Assembly: GCF_001592825.1 (NCBI RefSeq) | Contig: NZ_LTZG01000011.1 | Span: forward strand, 248,001-312,000 | Direction of reading: 5' to 3' | Origin: Planococcus maritimus | GTDB lineage: Bacteria > Bacillota > Bacilli > Bacillales_A > Planococcaceae | Length of the DNA stretch: 64,000 nt | Shown here: one piece after another, positions 16,331 through 24,873 of the stretch | How positions within the stretch are numbered: position 1 is the first letter of the stretch | Layout: every line of letters begins with the position of its first letter | Notes under the pieces: generated by a model | The model's input: the letters and a program-made list of their open reading frames with translations, nothing else | Database searches by the model: none | What the model was told of the DNA's origin: nothing | Made by a program: the position numbers and the translations under genes

Positions 16331-17377
16331 TTAAACAGCTTTGCTGTGAATAGTATAAGCAGCTTGAGAATGCTTCAAAGATCTTTCCAGATACATGATA
16401 GATTTAGTTAATTGCTTTATGCGTTCCATGTTATCGCCTTCTTTTAACTGCAAATCCGTTAATTGCTCTCCTAATTTCCCGATCACTTGTTTTTGGGCTT
16501 TAATCATTTCTTGGGCAAAGCGCATGTCCTTTTGGCTTGAAAGGATAATTTCTTTCATAATCACTTCCAATTTGGCTCCTTCACGAAGTGCATAATCAGA
16601 CGATTTGGTCAGCATAGAAGCTAATGTACCTCCACTCAATGCCCCGAAGATACCGCCGCCTCCAACCACAACAGCAATTCCGCCCGCCATACCCATCCCA
16701 CCAGCAGCAACAGCACCTCCACCGATAGCTGCCAGTCCTGCATTTGTTGCAGCGGCACCAAATAAACCAGCTGGCGCAGCAAGTCCACCAATCAATGGCG
16801 TAGCTAATCCGGCAGTGATGATCATTAGAAAAGCACCTAACCCTGCACCGACAACAAATTTTTTCTGCACACCGGACAATGACCTAATAGATTTTTTGAA
16901 TGTTTTTTGATATTTAGATACAAAGTCTTCATCAATATCCAATAAGTTTGAAAAATATCTTATATGCTTTTCTTGGTCTTTAAAGTTCATCAATTTTCTT
17001 TCTATGAAATTAAATTTCGTTTGATCTTCCTTTTTTTTATCACTAGAAGCTTGTTCGATTAAAGGGAAATATGGAGAGAATAAGGACAACTCGAGCACGA
17101 TTAAGTACAGAGGTGTCCTCAATTGCCCGCCTTCTTTTGATATATCTAAACATTTTTCTGTTAACAGTGCTTTATCCTTTAGAAGTTCCGTTTCCCCTAT
17201 GGACTTAGTGAGTAGATCATGTATCCCTTGCTCCCATAATTTGAGCCATTTCTTCTTCTTATCAGCTGTAGTATCATTTTCTTCACTATCAATATCTTTA
17301 GCAATCAAGTATCTTTGCAAACTAAAAAGCAAAATCGTTTGCTCCGAATCCAAACCGAATTTATCCATCATGTCCAT
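16331..17377 (-). CDS. Glycine-zipper membrane protein with helical N-domain, 348 aa
   Basis: Residues 1-160 are helical and charged; the pattern around NFIERKLMNFKDQEKHIRYFSNLLDI is loosely TerB-like (weak). Residues ~172-265 are a long hydrophobic Gly/Ala-rich stretch (GAGLGAFLMIITAGLATPLIG, AAIGGGAVAAGGMGMAGGIAV) able to form packed membrane helices. The rest is a coiled coil (~270-335). The ATG has AAAGGAG 8 nt upstream, and it is the first gene of the 17.4-14.0 kb minus-strand set. An architecture of soluble sensor plus Gly-rich membrane segment fits a membrane effector, but no family is recognised. Confidence 0.6.
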   Translation of the reverse strand: MDMMDKFGLDSEQTILLFSLQRYLIAKDIDSEENDTTADKKKKWLKLWEQGIHDLLTKSIGETELLKDKALLTEKCLDISKEGGQLRTPLYLIVLELSLFSPYFPLIEQASSDKKKEDQTKFNFIERKLMNFKDQEKHIRYFSNLLDIDEDFVSKYQKTFKKSIRSLSGVQKKFVVGAGLGAFLMIITAGLATPLIGGLAAPAGLFGAAATNAGLAAIGGGAVAAGGMGMAGGIAVVVGGGGIFGALSGGTLASMLTKSSDYALREGAKLEVIMKEIILSSQKDMRFAQEMIKAQKQVIGKLGEQLTDLQLKEGDNMERIKQLTKSIMYLERSLKHSQAAYTIHSKAV

Positions 17378-17976
17378 GAAAATTGCTCCTTTGAGTTACG
17401 TAATCATTTCCTGACTTATAGGTGGAGATATTTTCATTTAACTTTACCATCTGATAAGACAGAACGGCAGATTATTTTGAAATTATCCATAAATTGAAAG
17501 GAAATCATTTATAATAATGATATTCTGAAGAGGAATTAGTAGCTCCAGATGATATTTCCAATGCAAAAAAATTGCAACACAGCCTCCTCTCTTTTTGCCA
17601 ATGGAAATTTCAAATTCAACAAATAAGAAATGTGCATGCAATATTTTGTCTAAGGAAAGTATACGAATAGGAAAGTGTCCATAAATATGTATTGCAATTC
17701 ACCAGAATTTCCAAAAATCAATTTCTAATATTTGTATAGAATATACGGAAAACTCAGAGCCATTTCAGAAGTTATAGAATAGATTGACTTTCACCCTTAT
17801 CCCGACCAGTCCAAATATAGTTTATGGGGGTATAAAAATGAATAAGACATACCCTACATCCAAATGTAACGAATGTGTAATATATATAGAATTTAAATTT
17901 ATGTCTATATTCAAAATAATTTCGAATTCCGTCGGTGACAGGAATGTAAAACGATAAAATAATGAGGTGAATCAGA
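17378..17976. other. Divergent intergenic region, ~600 nt
   Basis: AT-rich spacer between the minus-strand glycine-zipper operon and the plus-strand 17977 gene. It must hold both promoters. A 39-codon plus-strand frame (17838-17957) has GGGGGT before its ATG and a KCNEC motif; it may be a leader or chance. No other structure seen. Confidence 0.4.
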
Positions 17977-18471
17977 TTGGGTAAAATCACTATTAAAGAT
18001 CTTGACGAAGAAGTTCTTCTTCAAGAAAAAATGGAAACAAATCAAAAAGAAATTGAAGAAGCGAGAAAAGCACTACTTGATGTAATTGATAAACAAGCGG
18101 AACTACTGAGAAGAAAAATTGAAAAGTATGTTCCTATTATGAAATTTATCCGCGCTGAAAAGTTCTACATGGAGAACCCGAATGTAACTCCTAAAAGCAT
18201 TAGGGGCGCTGTTCTTGACTATGATGCATTTAATGATAAGACCTATACTTACGATGTTGAAACCGGCTGGATTAAGGAAATTGACATGAAGACTGAAGAA
18301 ATGAAAACAATTCCTTACAAGAGATTCGTTATGGAGCGGAATCTTGACAACGCATTAGTTGGGCTTGACTACTTGTTAATCATTCAGGATGAAATCAAGA
18401 ATGATATTGAGCAACAAAAAGCCGAGCGGAAACAATGGTTAAAGGAACAAGAAGACTCTATGTATATGTGA
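17977..18471 (+). CDS. Hypothetical cytoplasmic protein, 164 aa
   Basis: Residues ~10-55 form a coiled coil (EEVLLQEKMETNQKEIEEAR...). A middle section with paired beta strands (DKTYTYDVETGWIKEID) follows, then a C-terminal helix rich in Lys/Gln/Glu. No signal or membrane segment. The TTG start at 17977 is supported by GAGGTG 7 nt upstream. The gene is isolated, with its own terminator, and runs against the direction of most of the island. No family recognised; phage-like small proteins have similar composition. Confidence 0.55.
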   Translation: MGKITIKDLDEEVLLQEKMETNQKEIEEARKALLDVIDKQAELLRRKIEKYVPIMKFIRAEKFYMENPNVTPKSIRGAVLDYDAFNDKTYTYDVETGWIKEIDMKTEEMKTIPYKRFVMERNLDNALVGLDYLLIIQDEIKNDIEQQKAERKQWLKEQEDSMYM

Positions 18472-18473
18472 GA

Positions 18474-18508
18474 GAAACCCGCTCTTTTATTAAATATAGC
18501 GGGTTTCT
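18474..18508 (+). terminator. Terminator of the 164-aa gene
   Basis: GAAACCCGCT...AGCGGGTTTC perfect arms followed by TTA, 3 nt after the stop codon. Confidence 0.8.
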
Positions 18509-18670
18509 TACGAAAAATTATTTTAGAGTATAAAAAGTGTTTGCACAGGGACACGCTTTATGAGAGGATATCCCATCCTCTATCTAATCAGAATACATTT
18601 TATGCTCTTAAATATTAGTAAGGTTATAACAAGATGTTACTTTAAAAACCTTTGTTAAGGAGGAAATGGT

Positions 18671-20053
18671 ATGGGCTTTACGGTAAATAATTTAGAAGAC
18701 ATAAAGAAAAGTTTACAAACTATTGATCATGAACCTGAGTTCATAGCCCTTGTATTATATAAAAGTGAGCATGATACATTTAAGAATTCATTCCGCAGAA
18801 ATTTCTCCAACTACCATTTGCAAAGTGGTAAGCAAATTCATTTTTTTGTTTTTGATAATATTGTATCCAGATATACAAATAAACATACTTTGTCTACAAC
18901 GGTAAACGAAAAAGTGGTAGATACTATAAAAAACAAATTTAATTTAAAAAATAAAGATTTACCAGCTGTAATTTTGACTAAAAACGTAGATTATTCAGAG
19001 TACGCAATAGTTAGTTTTTATGACTGCCAAAGTAACGACGAAATAAATGAAATACTAGAATACATCTTTGAACCATTTTCTTTTAAAGAGAATACACATG
19101 AAGTCGAATATAAAATCAATTATATTAAAAATAAGTGGAATAACATTTCCTTTCAAAGCTTTTCACCTGACTGGATGGAATTTGGTCTCTATTCCGAAAA
19201 GGTATCTTTAAGAAATAAATTACTAGCTGCTCTTGAGGAAGCCACTTTATTATTAGCAGACTTAAGAGACAAGTTAGACGCTATTCAAATTGAGCATGAT
19301 AAATTACTTTCTAGGAAGAAAGAAGCTATGGGAATTTTGACCGAAAAAGATTATAGTATTTTAACTGATCAAATGTTTAAAGTACAAAAAAACCTTGCGG
19401 TTCATTTATCGGAAAACTATGAACAAAACCTTGAGAATTCAGATTTAGTTTTAAATGGTCTTGAGTCAGATTCAATTGAAATGATAAATTCTTGTTTACT
19501 TCTTTCAAAAAACCTTGTCTCCTTAGGAGCTAAAAGTTTTGATTACACTCTTTTTGTAGCTGGATATTGGAAAGCTCTTGAAAATGAATTAACTATAATA
19601 GTTCGTGACGTGCTTTTATATTTAAAAGAATACACCAATACTATTCCTTATAAAGAAAATGTAGTTTTAAAAAAAACAGAAGACTATAATCTTTCATGGA
19701 AGTATAAAAATAATAATAAGGTAGTTAAGATAATCAAAAATAACAATGTAGAAGATTTAACTTTGGGCTCTGCAAAACTTATATTGCAAAATTACGCTAA
19801 AAATGATTATGGAAATCTATTTATTCAAAAAAATTCAAAAAATTCTCTTCAAAAGAGCTTTGAAGAGTTTATTCCCAAATTAAGTACTCTTGTTAAACTA
19901 AGGAATGACTATAGTCATAAGAAAATTATGAACGAAGTTACGTACCAAAAAATATCTAGGCTCGTTTTTGATGAAAAATTACTCGATAAAACTATTGAAT
20001 TAAAGATGATTGCTAAATCCTTACCCTCTTTAAGCGATGATGAAAAAGCATAA
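18671..20053 (+). CDS. Putative HEPN-domain protein, 460 aa
   Basis: No named family recognised. The last ~170 residues are helical and include LVKLRNDYSHKKI with R411-N-D-Y-S-H416, the R-x4-H signature of HEPN ribonucleases and of related domains in Abi and toxin proteins. The first ~170 residues look like an alpha/beta domain and residues ~175-260 are coiled-coil. A perfect AAGGAGG lies upstream of the ATG. The gene is convergent with brxL and shares its terminator. Cleaving RNA upon infection would be typical for a HEPN effector in such a place; this is inference from one motif and location. Confidence 0.6.
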   Translation: MGFTVNNLEDIKKSLQTIDHEPEFIALVLYKSEHDTFKNSFRRNFSNYHLQSGKQIHFFVFDNIVSRYTNKHTLSTTVNEKVVDTIKNKFNLKNKDLPAVILTKNVDYSEYAIVSFYDCQSNDEINEILEYIFEPFSFKENTHEVEYKINYIKNKWNNISFQSFSPDWMEFGLYSEKVSLRNKLLAALEEATLLLADLRDKLDAIQIEHDKLLSRKKEAMGILTEKDYSILTDQMFKVQKNLAVHLSENYEQNLENSDLVLNGLESDSIEMINSCLLLSKNLVSLGAKSFDYTLFVAGYWKALENELTIIVRDVLLYLKEYTNTIPYKENVVLKKTEDYNLSWKYKNNNKVVKIIKNNNVEDLTLGSAKLILQNYAKNDYGNLFIQKNSKNSLQKSFEEFIPKLSTLVKLRNDYSHKKIMNEVTYQKISRLVFDEKLLDKTIELKMIAKSLPSLSDDEKA

Positions 20054-20122
20054 ATGTTTAATGTTCTTATTTAAAACGTAAGCATCACTTTTTGTCATTT
20101 TGTAAATTAATAATAAATATAG

Positions 20123-20156
20123 AAAAGACATTCAGTAAAATACTAAATGTCTTTTT
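20123..20156. terminator. Bidirectional terminator between the HEPN gene and brxL
   Basis: AAAAGACATT-AGTA / TACT-AATGTCTTTTT hairpin with A-tract on one side and T-tract on the other; it can stop transcription from both directions, 11 nt past the brxL stop. Confidence 0.8.
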
Positions 20157-20166
20157 CACAAACTAT

Positions 20167-22224
20167 TCAACTAACCCCAAGCGCTTTATAAACCGCATCA
20201 ATAGGATCCGAATAAAACACCGGCTGCACTTTAACCAATAAATCTGGAGGCACAGTTTGCAGATCCATGACTGATGCAGCAGGAATTAATACTCTCTTCG
20301 CCCCTGCATCAACACAAACCTGCAAGACGTTGGCGAATTCTTCTACTTTCGCGATAGTGCCGCCTACTGTCATGTTTCCGATGACGACTGTACTTTCCTG
20401 GACTGGCTTCTCCAGTGCTCCAGAACATAGACCAATTAGTTCAGCTATTGCCAGTTCGTCTGTTAATCCAATCCCCTGCAAGTCACTAATGTGCATCAGA
20501 TAATCTTTCGTTTTAATGGCGATTGTATTACTGATGCTTTTGCTGTTGGCTGTGAAGAAACGGAAGGCAGTGTCTAAGCTTTCCTTTGCTTCGCGAGAAG
20601 AGCCAACACCTGATTTATCGAACTTACCAGTACCGCTTACTACTTGGTTTTCGAGTTTATAAATACCGATCATTCCGGAGTTTCCATGCCCTGCGACATA
20701 TACATGCCCCGGTTTCCCCAAGCCTTCAGGAATCAGTTTTCCGCCGCCTTGTTCTGGCACGGAAGTGTATTCTTCCTCTAAGGATTCTTTGTCGATATAG
20801 GAGAACATAACATCGTAAAACTCCATGCCACCGACTTTCTTCAGCTGTTCTTTTACTCTGCGACGGCCTTCTAATGCATACTTCAAAATTTCTTCTATAT
20901 CATCTTTTGTATAAATGCCATTTGGATAAATCAGTTTTACCATGCCTGATACAGTCTTACGTACAGCAATCGTATCACGCTGGTTAAGGTTATTCCCTAA
21001 TTTAAAGTAACAATCTAAAGAATCGGCAAACGAACGCTTACGCATTTCACGGAAAAACTCAGCAATATAGTCCACTATAAATCCATACCGATCAGTAAAG
21101 AAATCCGGACGCATTTTCGGGATTTCCCATCCCGGCAAATAATAATGCATACGATCGAAGAATGCGGAATCGTTGGCCATTTCTTCTGGGAACGGCGCAA
21201 AGAGATGGGAAGTCTTCAATAAAACATCGACGCTTTGGTTGATGTTACCGACGAATACCATGGAAGCACTTGCATTCTTTTCTTCTTTTCCGCGAGCAAA
21301 CGAACCGGATGCCATATAATCTTTCATAATCTGTATGCCGTCTTTATCTTTGAAACGGATGCCCGCTACTTCATCAAACGTGACACAATCCCACATGCCG
21401 ACAAGGCCGATTTTCCGTGAAGTCATATTGTAGAATAGGTTGGCAACTGTGGTTTGACCGCCTGACACCAAGATTGAGTTTGGAGAAATCTCTTTATAGA
21501 CGTGTGATTTACCGGTGCCACGGGGACCCAATTCGCACATATTGTAATTGTTTTCGACAAGAGGCACTAAACGAAGCAGTAAATGCCATTTCACCCGGTC
21601 ACTTAGTTGCGTCGGTTCCATACCTGTCGAACGAATCAACGCATCTATCCATTCATCTTTCGTGAATTCCTTCCGCCCTTCAAAGACTTCCTGCATGTCC
21701 ATATTCGGCATTTGAATCGGTTGCAAGCTACTTACGTTAAACGGATTATTGTTCCGGGCTTCCTCGTCGTAATAATAGTCGACTTTTACCATGCACCAAA
21801 TCCCACCGACCAATAGCTTGTCGAATTCTTTAATGAAATTCGATCCAATAGGAACTCCTTTTAGGCCAAGGTTAGAAAACTCAGCTTCATAAATATCCAA
21901 TTTCGGATTCAAGGAAACTGTCACTTTATCAATTATCGAATACTGGCCAAGTTCCCGGATCCGTGATTTAATTTTTTCAGCTTCATCTGGACGAACAAAA
22001 TTGTCGGAAAGGATTTTTTTAACCCGCTCGACTCCTTCGTTGATGCTTTCTTCATCATCTGTTGCCGCATACATGCCCAGTAAATACTCCAACACATATA
22101 CGGGCACATTCGCACCTTCTTTAATCAACTTGGTTAAATCTTTCCGCACGACACGTCCCGCAAAAACATCATTGAGTTTTTTATCTAGATCTGAAGTTGA
22201 TGTCATCTCCGCTTTCTCTTCCAT
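20167..22224 (-). CDS. brxL: BREX protein BrxL (Lon-like AAA+ ATPase)
   Basis: Last gene of the BREX operon. Residues ~200-420 are an AAA+ domain with Walker A GPRGTGKSH (G233-K239) and Walker B VTFDEVAG. The C-terminal ~150 residues are Lon-protease-like (SDLQGIGLTDELAIAELIGL ... MTVGGTIAKVEEFA). At the place of the Lon GPSAG serine I read GLTDE, so proteolysis is doubtful, while the lysine of TIAKV is kept. In type 1 BREX, BrxL is a DNA-binding hexameric ATPase needed for phage restriction but not for host methylation. 685 aa is normal. AGGGAGG precedes the ATG, 16 nt after pglZ. Confidence 0.93.
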   Translation of the reverse strand: MEEKAEMTSTSDLDKKLNDVFAGRVVRKDLTKLIKEGANVPVYVLEYLLGMYAATDDEESINEGVERVKKILSDNFVRPDEAEKIKSRIRELGQYSIIDKVTVSLNPKLDIYEAEFSNLGLKGVPIGSNFIKEFDKLLVGGIWCMVKVDYYYDEEARNNNPFNVSSLQPIQMPNMDMQEVFEGRKEFTKDEWIDALIRSTGMEPTQLSDRVKWHLLLRLVPLVENNYNMCELGPRGTGKSHVYKEISPNSILVSGGQTTVANLFYNMTSRKIGLVGMWDCVTFDEVAGIRFKDKDGIQIMKDYMASGSFARGKEEKNASASMVFVGNINQSVDVLLKTSHLFAPFPEEMANDSAFFDRMHYYLPGWEIPKMRPDFFTDRYGFIVDYIAEFFREMRKRSFADSLDCYFKLGNNLNQRDTIAVRKTVSGMVKLIYPNGIYTKDDIEEILKYALEGRRRVKEQLKKVGGMEFYDVMFSYIDKESLEEEYTSVPEQGGGKLIPEGLGKPGHVYVAGHGNSGMIGIYKLENQVVSGTGKFDKSGVGSSREAKESLDTAFRFFTANSKSISNTIAIKTKDYLMHISDLQGIGLTDELAIAELIGLCSGALEKPVQESTVVIGNMTVGGTIAKVEEFANVLQVCVDAGAKRVLIPAASVMDLQTVPPDLLVKVQPVFYSDPIDAVYKALGVS

Positions 22225-22240
22225 TTATTCACCTCCCTGG

Positions 22241-24799
22241 TTAGAAATCAAAATCGCTGACAATCCCCAAATTTATTGAGAACGGCACTTTATCTGTTGC
22301 TACTCCTGTTTCAATATCTTTGATCATTAAGTAATATGTCTTGCTGCGATCATAAGTGATACTTCTTAATACAAATCGCAATTTAAAAGTACGTTCGCTC
22401 GGATTATCGAACGGACGATCTCCGATAATCGTTTCCTCATTGGAAAGCACATTGCCATTTTCATCTTCCATATAAATCACAACAGTACGAGGAATCATTT
22501 TATCTTCCACTTTTTCAGTCTGGAAGAATTCGAGATTAAAAATGCTATTCGTTATTTTCCGAGTTGTATTAGTTAGTTTAATATCGACTTTTTGTATAGC
22601 TTGAGATCCTCGTTGACCTGTTCGTTTGTTCTTAAACGACACGACTGGAATGACGACTTCCTGCAAGCTAGCACCACCATGTACAAAATTGACACCGGAA
22701 CCTTGAATTTTATAACGGATTGTCGCATTTGGAACATAAGCGGTCAACTGCTGCTCATTCTTCACAATTGAAGATAAATCTATAGCCAATTGCCCCGATA
22801 CTTCCCGCTTTTCTTTTGAAAGGATATAACGGCGTTTTGTTTCCAGTGCTTCGATAGATTCTTTTACCATTTTATCACTTTCTTCTAAAGCATCCCGTTG
22901 ATACAAGAACCCGTGGTCGGCCGTAATATAGATATTCGTGCCACCCAAATCATCCTTTATGATTTTCACTAAGTCAGAGAGTTGGTTTAATGCATCTTCT
23001 ACGCCTTTAAACGTATATATTTCAGTGGAACCATTGTCCCCCATGGCATCAATTGTATCGTGATAAAGGTAAATCAGTTTTTTTCCTTTGAAGTTCTCTC
23101 TACGCGCTGCTTTATTCATCGCAAATACTTCCTGGAAATGAAAAGCGATACTGTCCTCAACTTCGGATTCGAGTATTTTTTTCCGGTTTTCAATCCCAGA
23201 CGAATCTCTGCCGTCGATCAGAACTTTTCCAGTTGCATCAAAATCCAAATTCCTGTGTGGCAATAATGCTGCCATTCCCAGTTTCGTTACAGAAGGAACG
23301 ACTCCGAGCATGCTTTGTATTTCCGATACTCCTGTGGTTTCAGCTTTCAATCGTTCAGCCATTTCTACGCCTACTTCATATCTCATGGCGTCAGAAATAA
23401 TGACAAAAACTCTGTCATTGTTTCGCATATGAGGAGCTATCACAGATGAATAGAAATCCTGCTGACGGCCAACTCCCGGCAATGTCCATCGTTCGCTCAT
23501 TTCAGTATGGACAGCTTGAGACCAATGAGAGCTCAATTCTCCCATAAACCAATTTGAGTACAAATTTTCTATCATGATTTTCAGCTTTTTCAACAATTCG
23601 TTGTCTACAGCCTCATCATAAGCTACATAGAATTTGCGATAATACGTATCCATCTGATAATAATCTTTCGTATATGCTTCATAAACATTTGCAACCTGAG
23701 ATTGCGGAATGCCCTGACTGTGCTCATGATAAAACTCATACATCTTCACAGTATAGAAAAGGGCTTCATATATAGCTTCGAATTGCTCATAATAATGTTT
23801 CACTCTACGGAGCTTGATTAACTTTTTATATTCCTCATAATCTTCGAGCTTTTCTATCAAGCTATTGGCAATATGAATAATGATTGCCCGGTCGATATAC
23901 GGAAAGACATCCGCTTGTTTAACTTTATCCAACGGAATCTCATTTACCGTCTTCGGTAGGTTGATTTCTTGTTCCACCATCTCAATATAGTTATTGAATT
24001 GAACATAATCACTTTTATGATGCATCCAATGATCGATGAAGACTAAAGCATTTGTTTTACTGCGTTTTGCAACAAAATCATTAAGCTCAGTTAGATACTT
24101 CTCATCGACTGAATAGCTGAATGCCGTTACCGATAAATGAATAAATAAGGTCTTTAAGGTTTTAACTTCCCGCTCATAGCCACAGTAATTCGCAACATAT
24201 GACCAGAATACCTCCAGATCAAAGAAGCGCTCTATTAATGAAAGGTATTTATTCTCTGTATCATCCAGCGTGTCCATCAAAATGGTTTTCAATACGTCTT
24301 CAAAATTCGGTGTCTTCAAATTGCATAGCACACTCATAATCGACAATTCAATCAGTTCTTCTGTAAACGATTCAATACCGAATGCCGCAAACTTTCTGAA
24401 ACGATCTTTGTTGTTAAAGAAACGCTCGTATTTTTTCACTGTCGCACGTAACGACGGATCTATATGTAAATCACTCAAAATAAATGATATACGGTCTGCA
24501 TAAAAAGTTTTAGAATACATGACGGTATCCGCCAACCAATTTTCTTCTACTCCCAAGTCCAAGTTCGTATAAATTAAGTACGAAGAAGTCGGATCATCCT
24601 CCTCCAGCAAATGTTTCGTATAAAACTGATTTCTGTCAGTCAACGAATGGATTTTGACTCCATCTATTTCGAGCGGTTCAATTTCTTCAGTAAATTCATT
24701 ATCTTTATCCACCCAAAATACAAGCTTTCGCTGTTCTTCTTCTTTCAGTGGCTCATTAAAGATGTCCGATAGCGCAGACACAATTTGTCCCATGTTCAT
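22241..24799 (-). CDS. pglZ: BREX phosphatase-domain protein PglZ (type A)
   Basis: An 852-aa alkaline-phosphatase-superfamily protein. The PglZ domain is recognisable from DRVFVIISDAMRYEVGVEMAERL (motif D near the middle), GKKLIYLYHDTIDAMGD and IYITADHGFLYQRD. PglZ is a core component of all BREX types, works with PglX and BrxB/C, and is needed for both methylation and defence. The start at 24799 (MNMGQIVSAL) has AGGTG 6 nt upstream; the upstream in-frame codons lack a site. A 74-nt gap with a strong hairpin separates it from pglX, the largest gap in the operon. Confidence 0.93.
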   Translation of the reverse strand: MNMGQIVSALSDIFNEPLKEEEQRKLVFWVDKDNEFTEEIEPLEIDGVKIHSLTDRNQFYTKHLLEEDDPTSSYLIYTNLDLGVEENWLADTVMYSKTFYADRISFILSDLHIDPSLRATVKKYERFFNNKDRFRKFAAFGIESFTEELIELSIMSVLCNLKTPNFEDVLKTILMDTLDDTENKYLSLIERFFDLEVFWSYVANYCGYEREVKTLKTLFIHLSVTAFSYSVDEKYLTELNDFVAKRSKTNALVFIDHWMHHKSDYVQFNNYIEMVEQEINLPKTVNEIPLDKVKQADVFPYIDRAIIIHIANSLIEKLEDYEEYKKLIKLRRVKHYYEQFEAIYEALFYTVKMYEFYHEHSQGIPQSQVANVYEAYTKDYYQMDTYYRKFYVAYDEAVDNELLKKLKIMIENLYSNWFMGELSSHWSQAVHTEMSERWTLPGVGRQQDFYSSVIAPHMRNNDRVFVIISDAMRYEVGVEMAERLKAETTGVSEIQSMLGVVPSVTKLGMAALLPHRNLDFDATGKVLIDGRDSSGIENRKKILESEVEDSIAFHFQEVFAMNKAARRENFKGKKLIYLYHDTIDAMGDNGSTEIYTFKGVEDALNQLSDLVKIIKDDLGGTNIYITADHGFLYQRDALEESDKMVKESIEALETKRRYILSKEKREVSGQLAIDLSSIVKNEQQLTAYVPNATIRYKIQGSGVNFVHGGASLQEVVIPVVSFKNKRTGQRGSQAIQKVDIKLTNTTRKITNSIFNLEFFQTEKVEDKMIPRTVVIYMEDENGNVLSNEETIIGDRPFDNPSERTFKLRFVLRSITYDRSKTYYLMIKDIETGVATDKVPFSINLGIVSDFDF

Positions 24800-24830
24800 G
24801 GCAGTCACCTGCTTTCTCTTCACATTATAG

Positions 24831-24868
24831 AACAAAGATACATCAGAAACCTCCGATGTATCTCTGTT
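24831..24868 (-). other. Hairpin between pglX and pglZ
   Basis: AACAAAGATACATC and GATGTATCTCTGTT pair at 13 of 14 positions around a 10-nt loop, 5 nt after the pglX stop. On the minus strand the 3' arm ends CTTTGTTC and a TATAAT follows, before the pglZ ribosome site. It could be a leaky terminator, a processing site or a stability element. Confidence 0.6.
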
Positions 24869-24873
24869 GGTTT

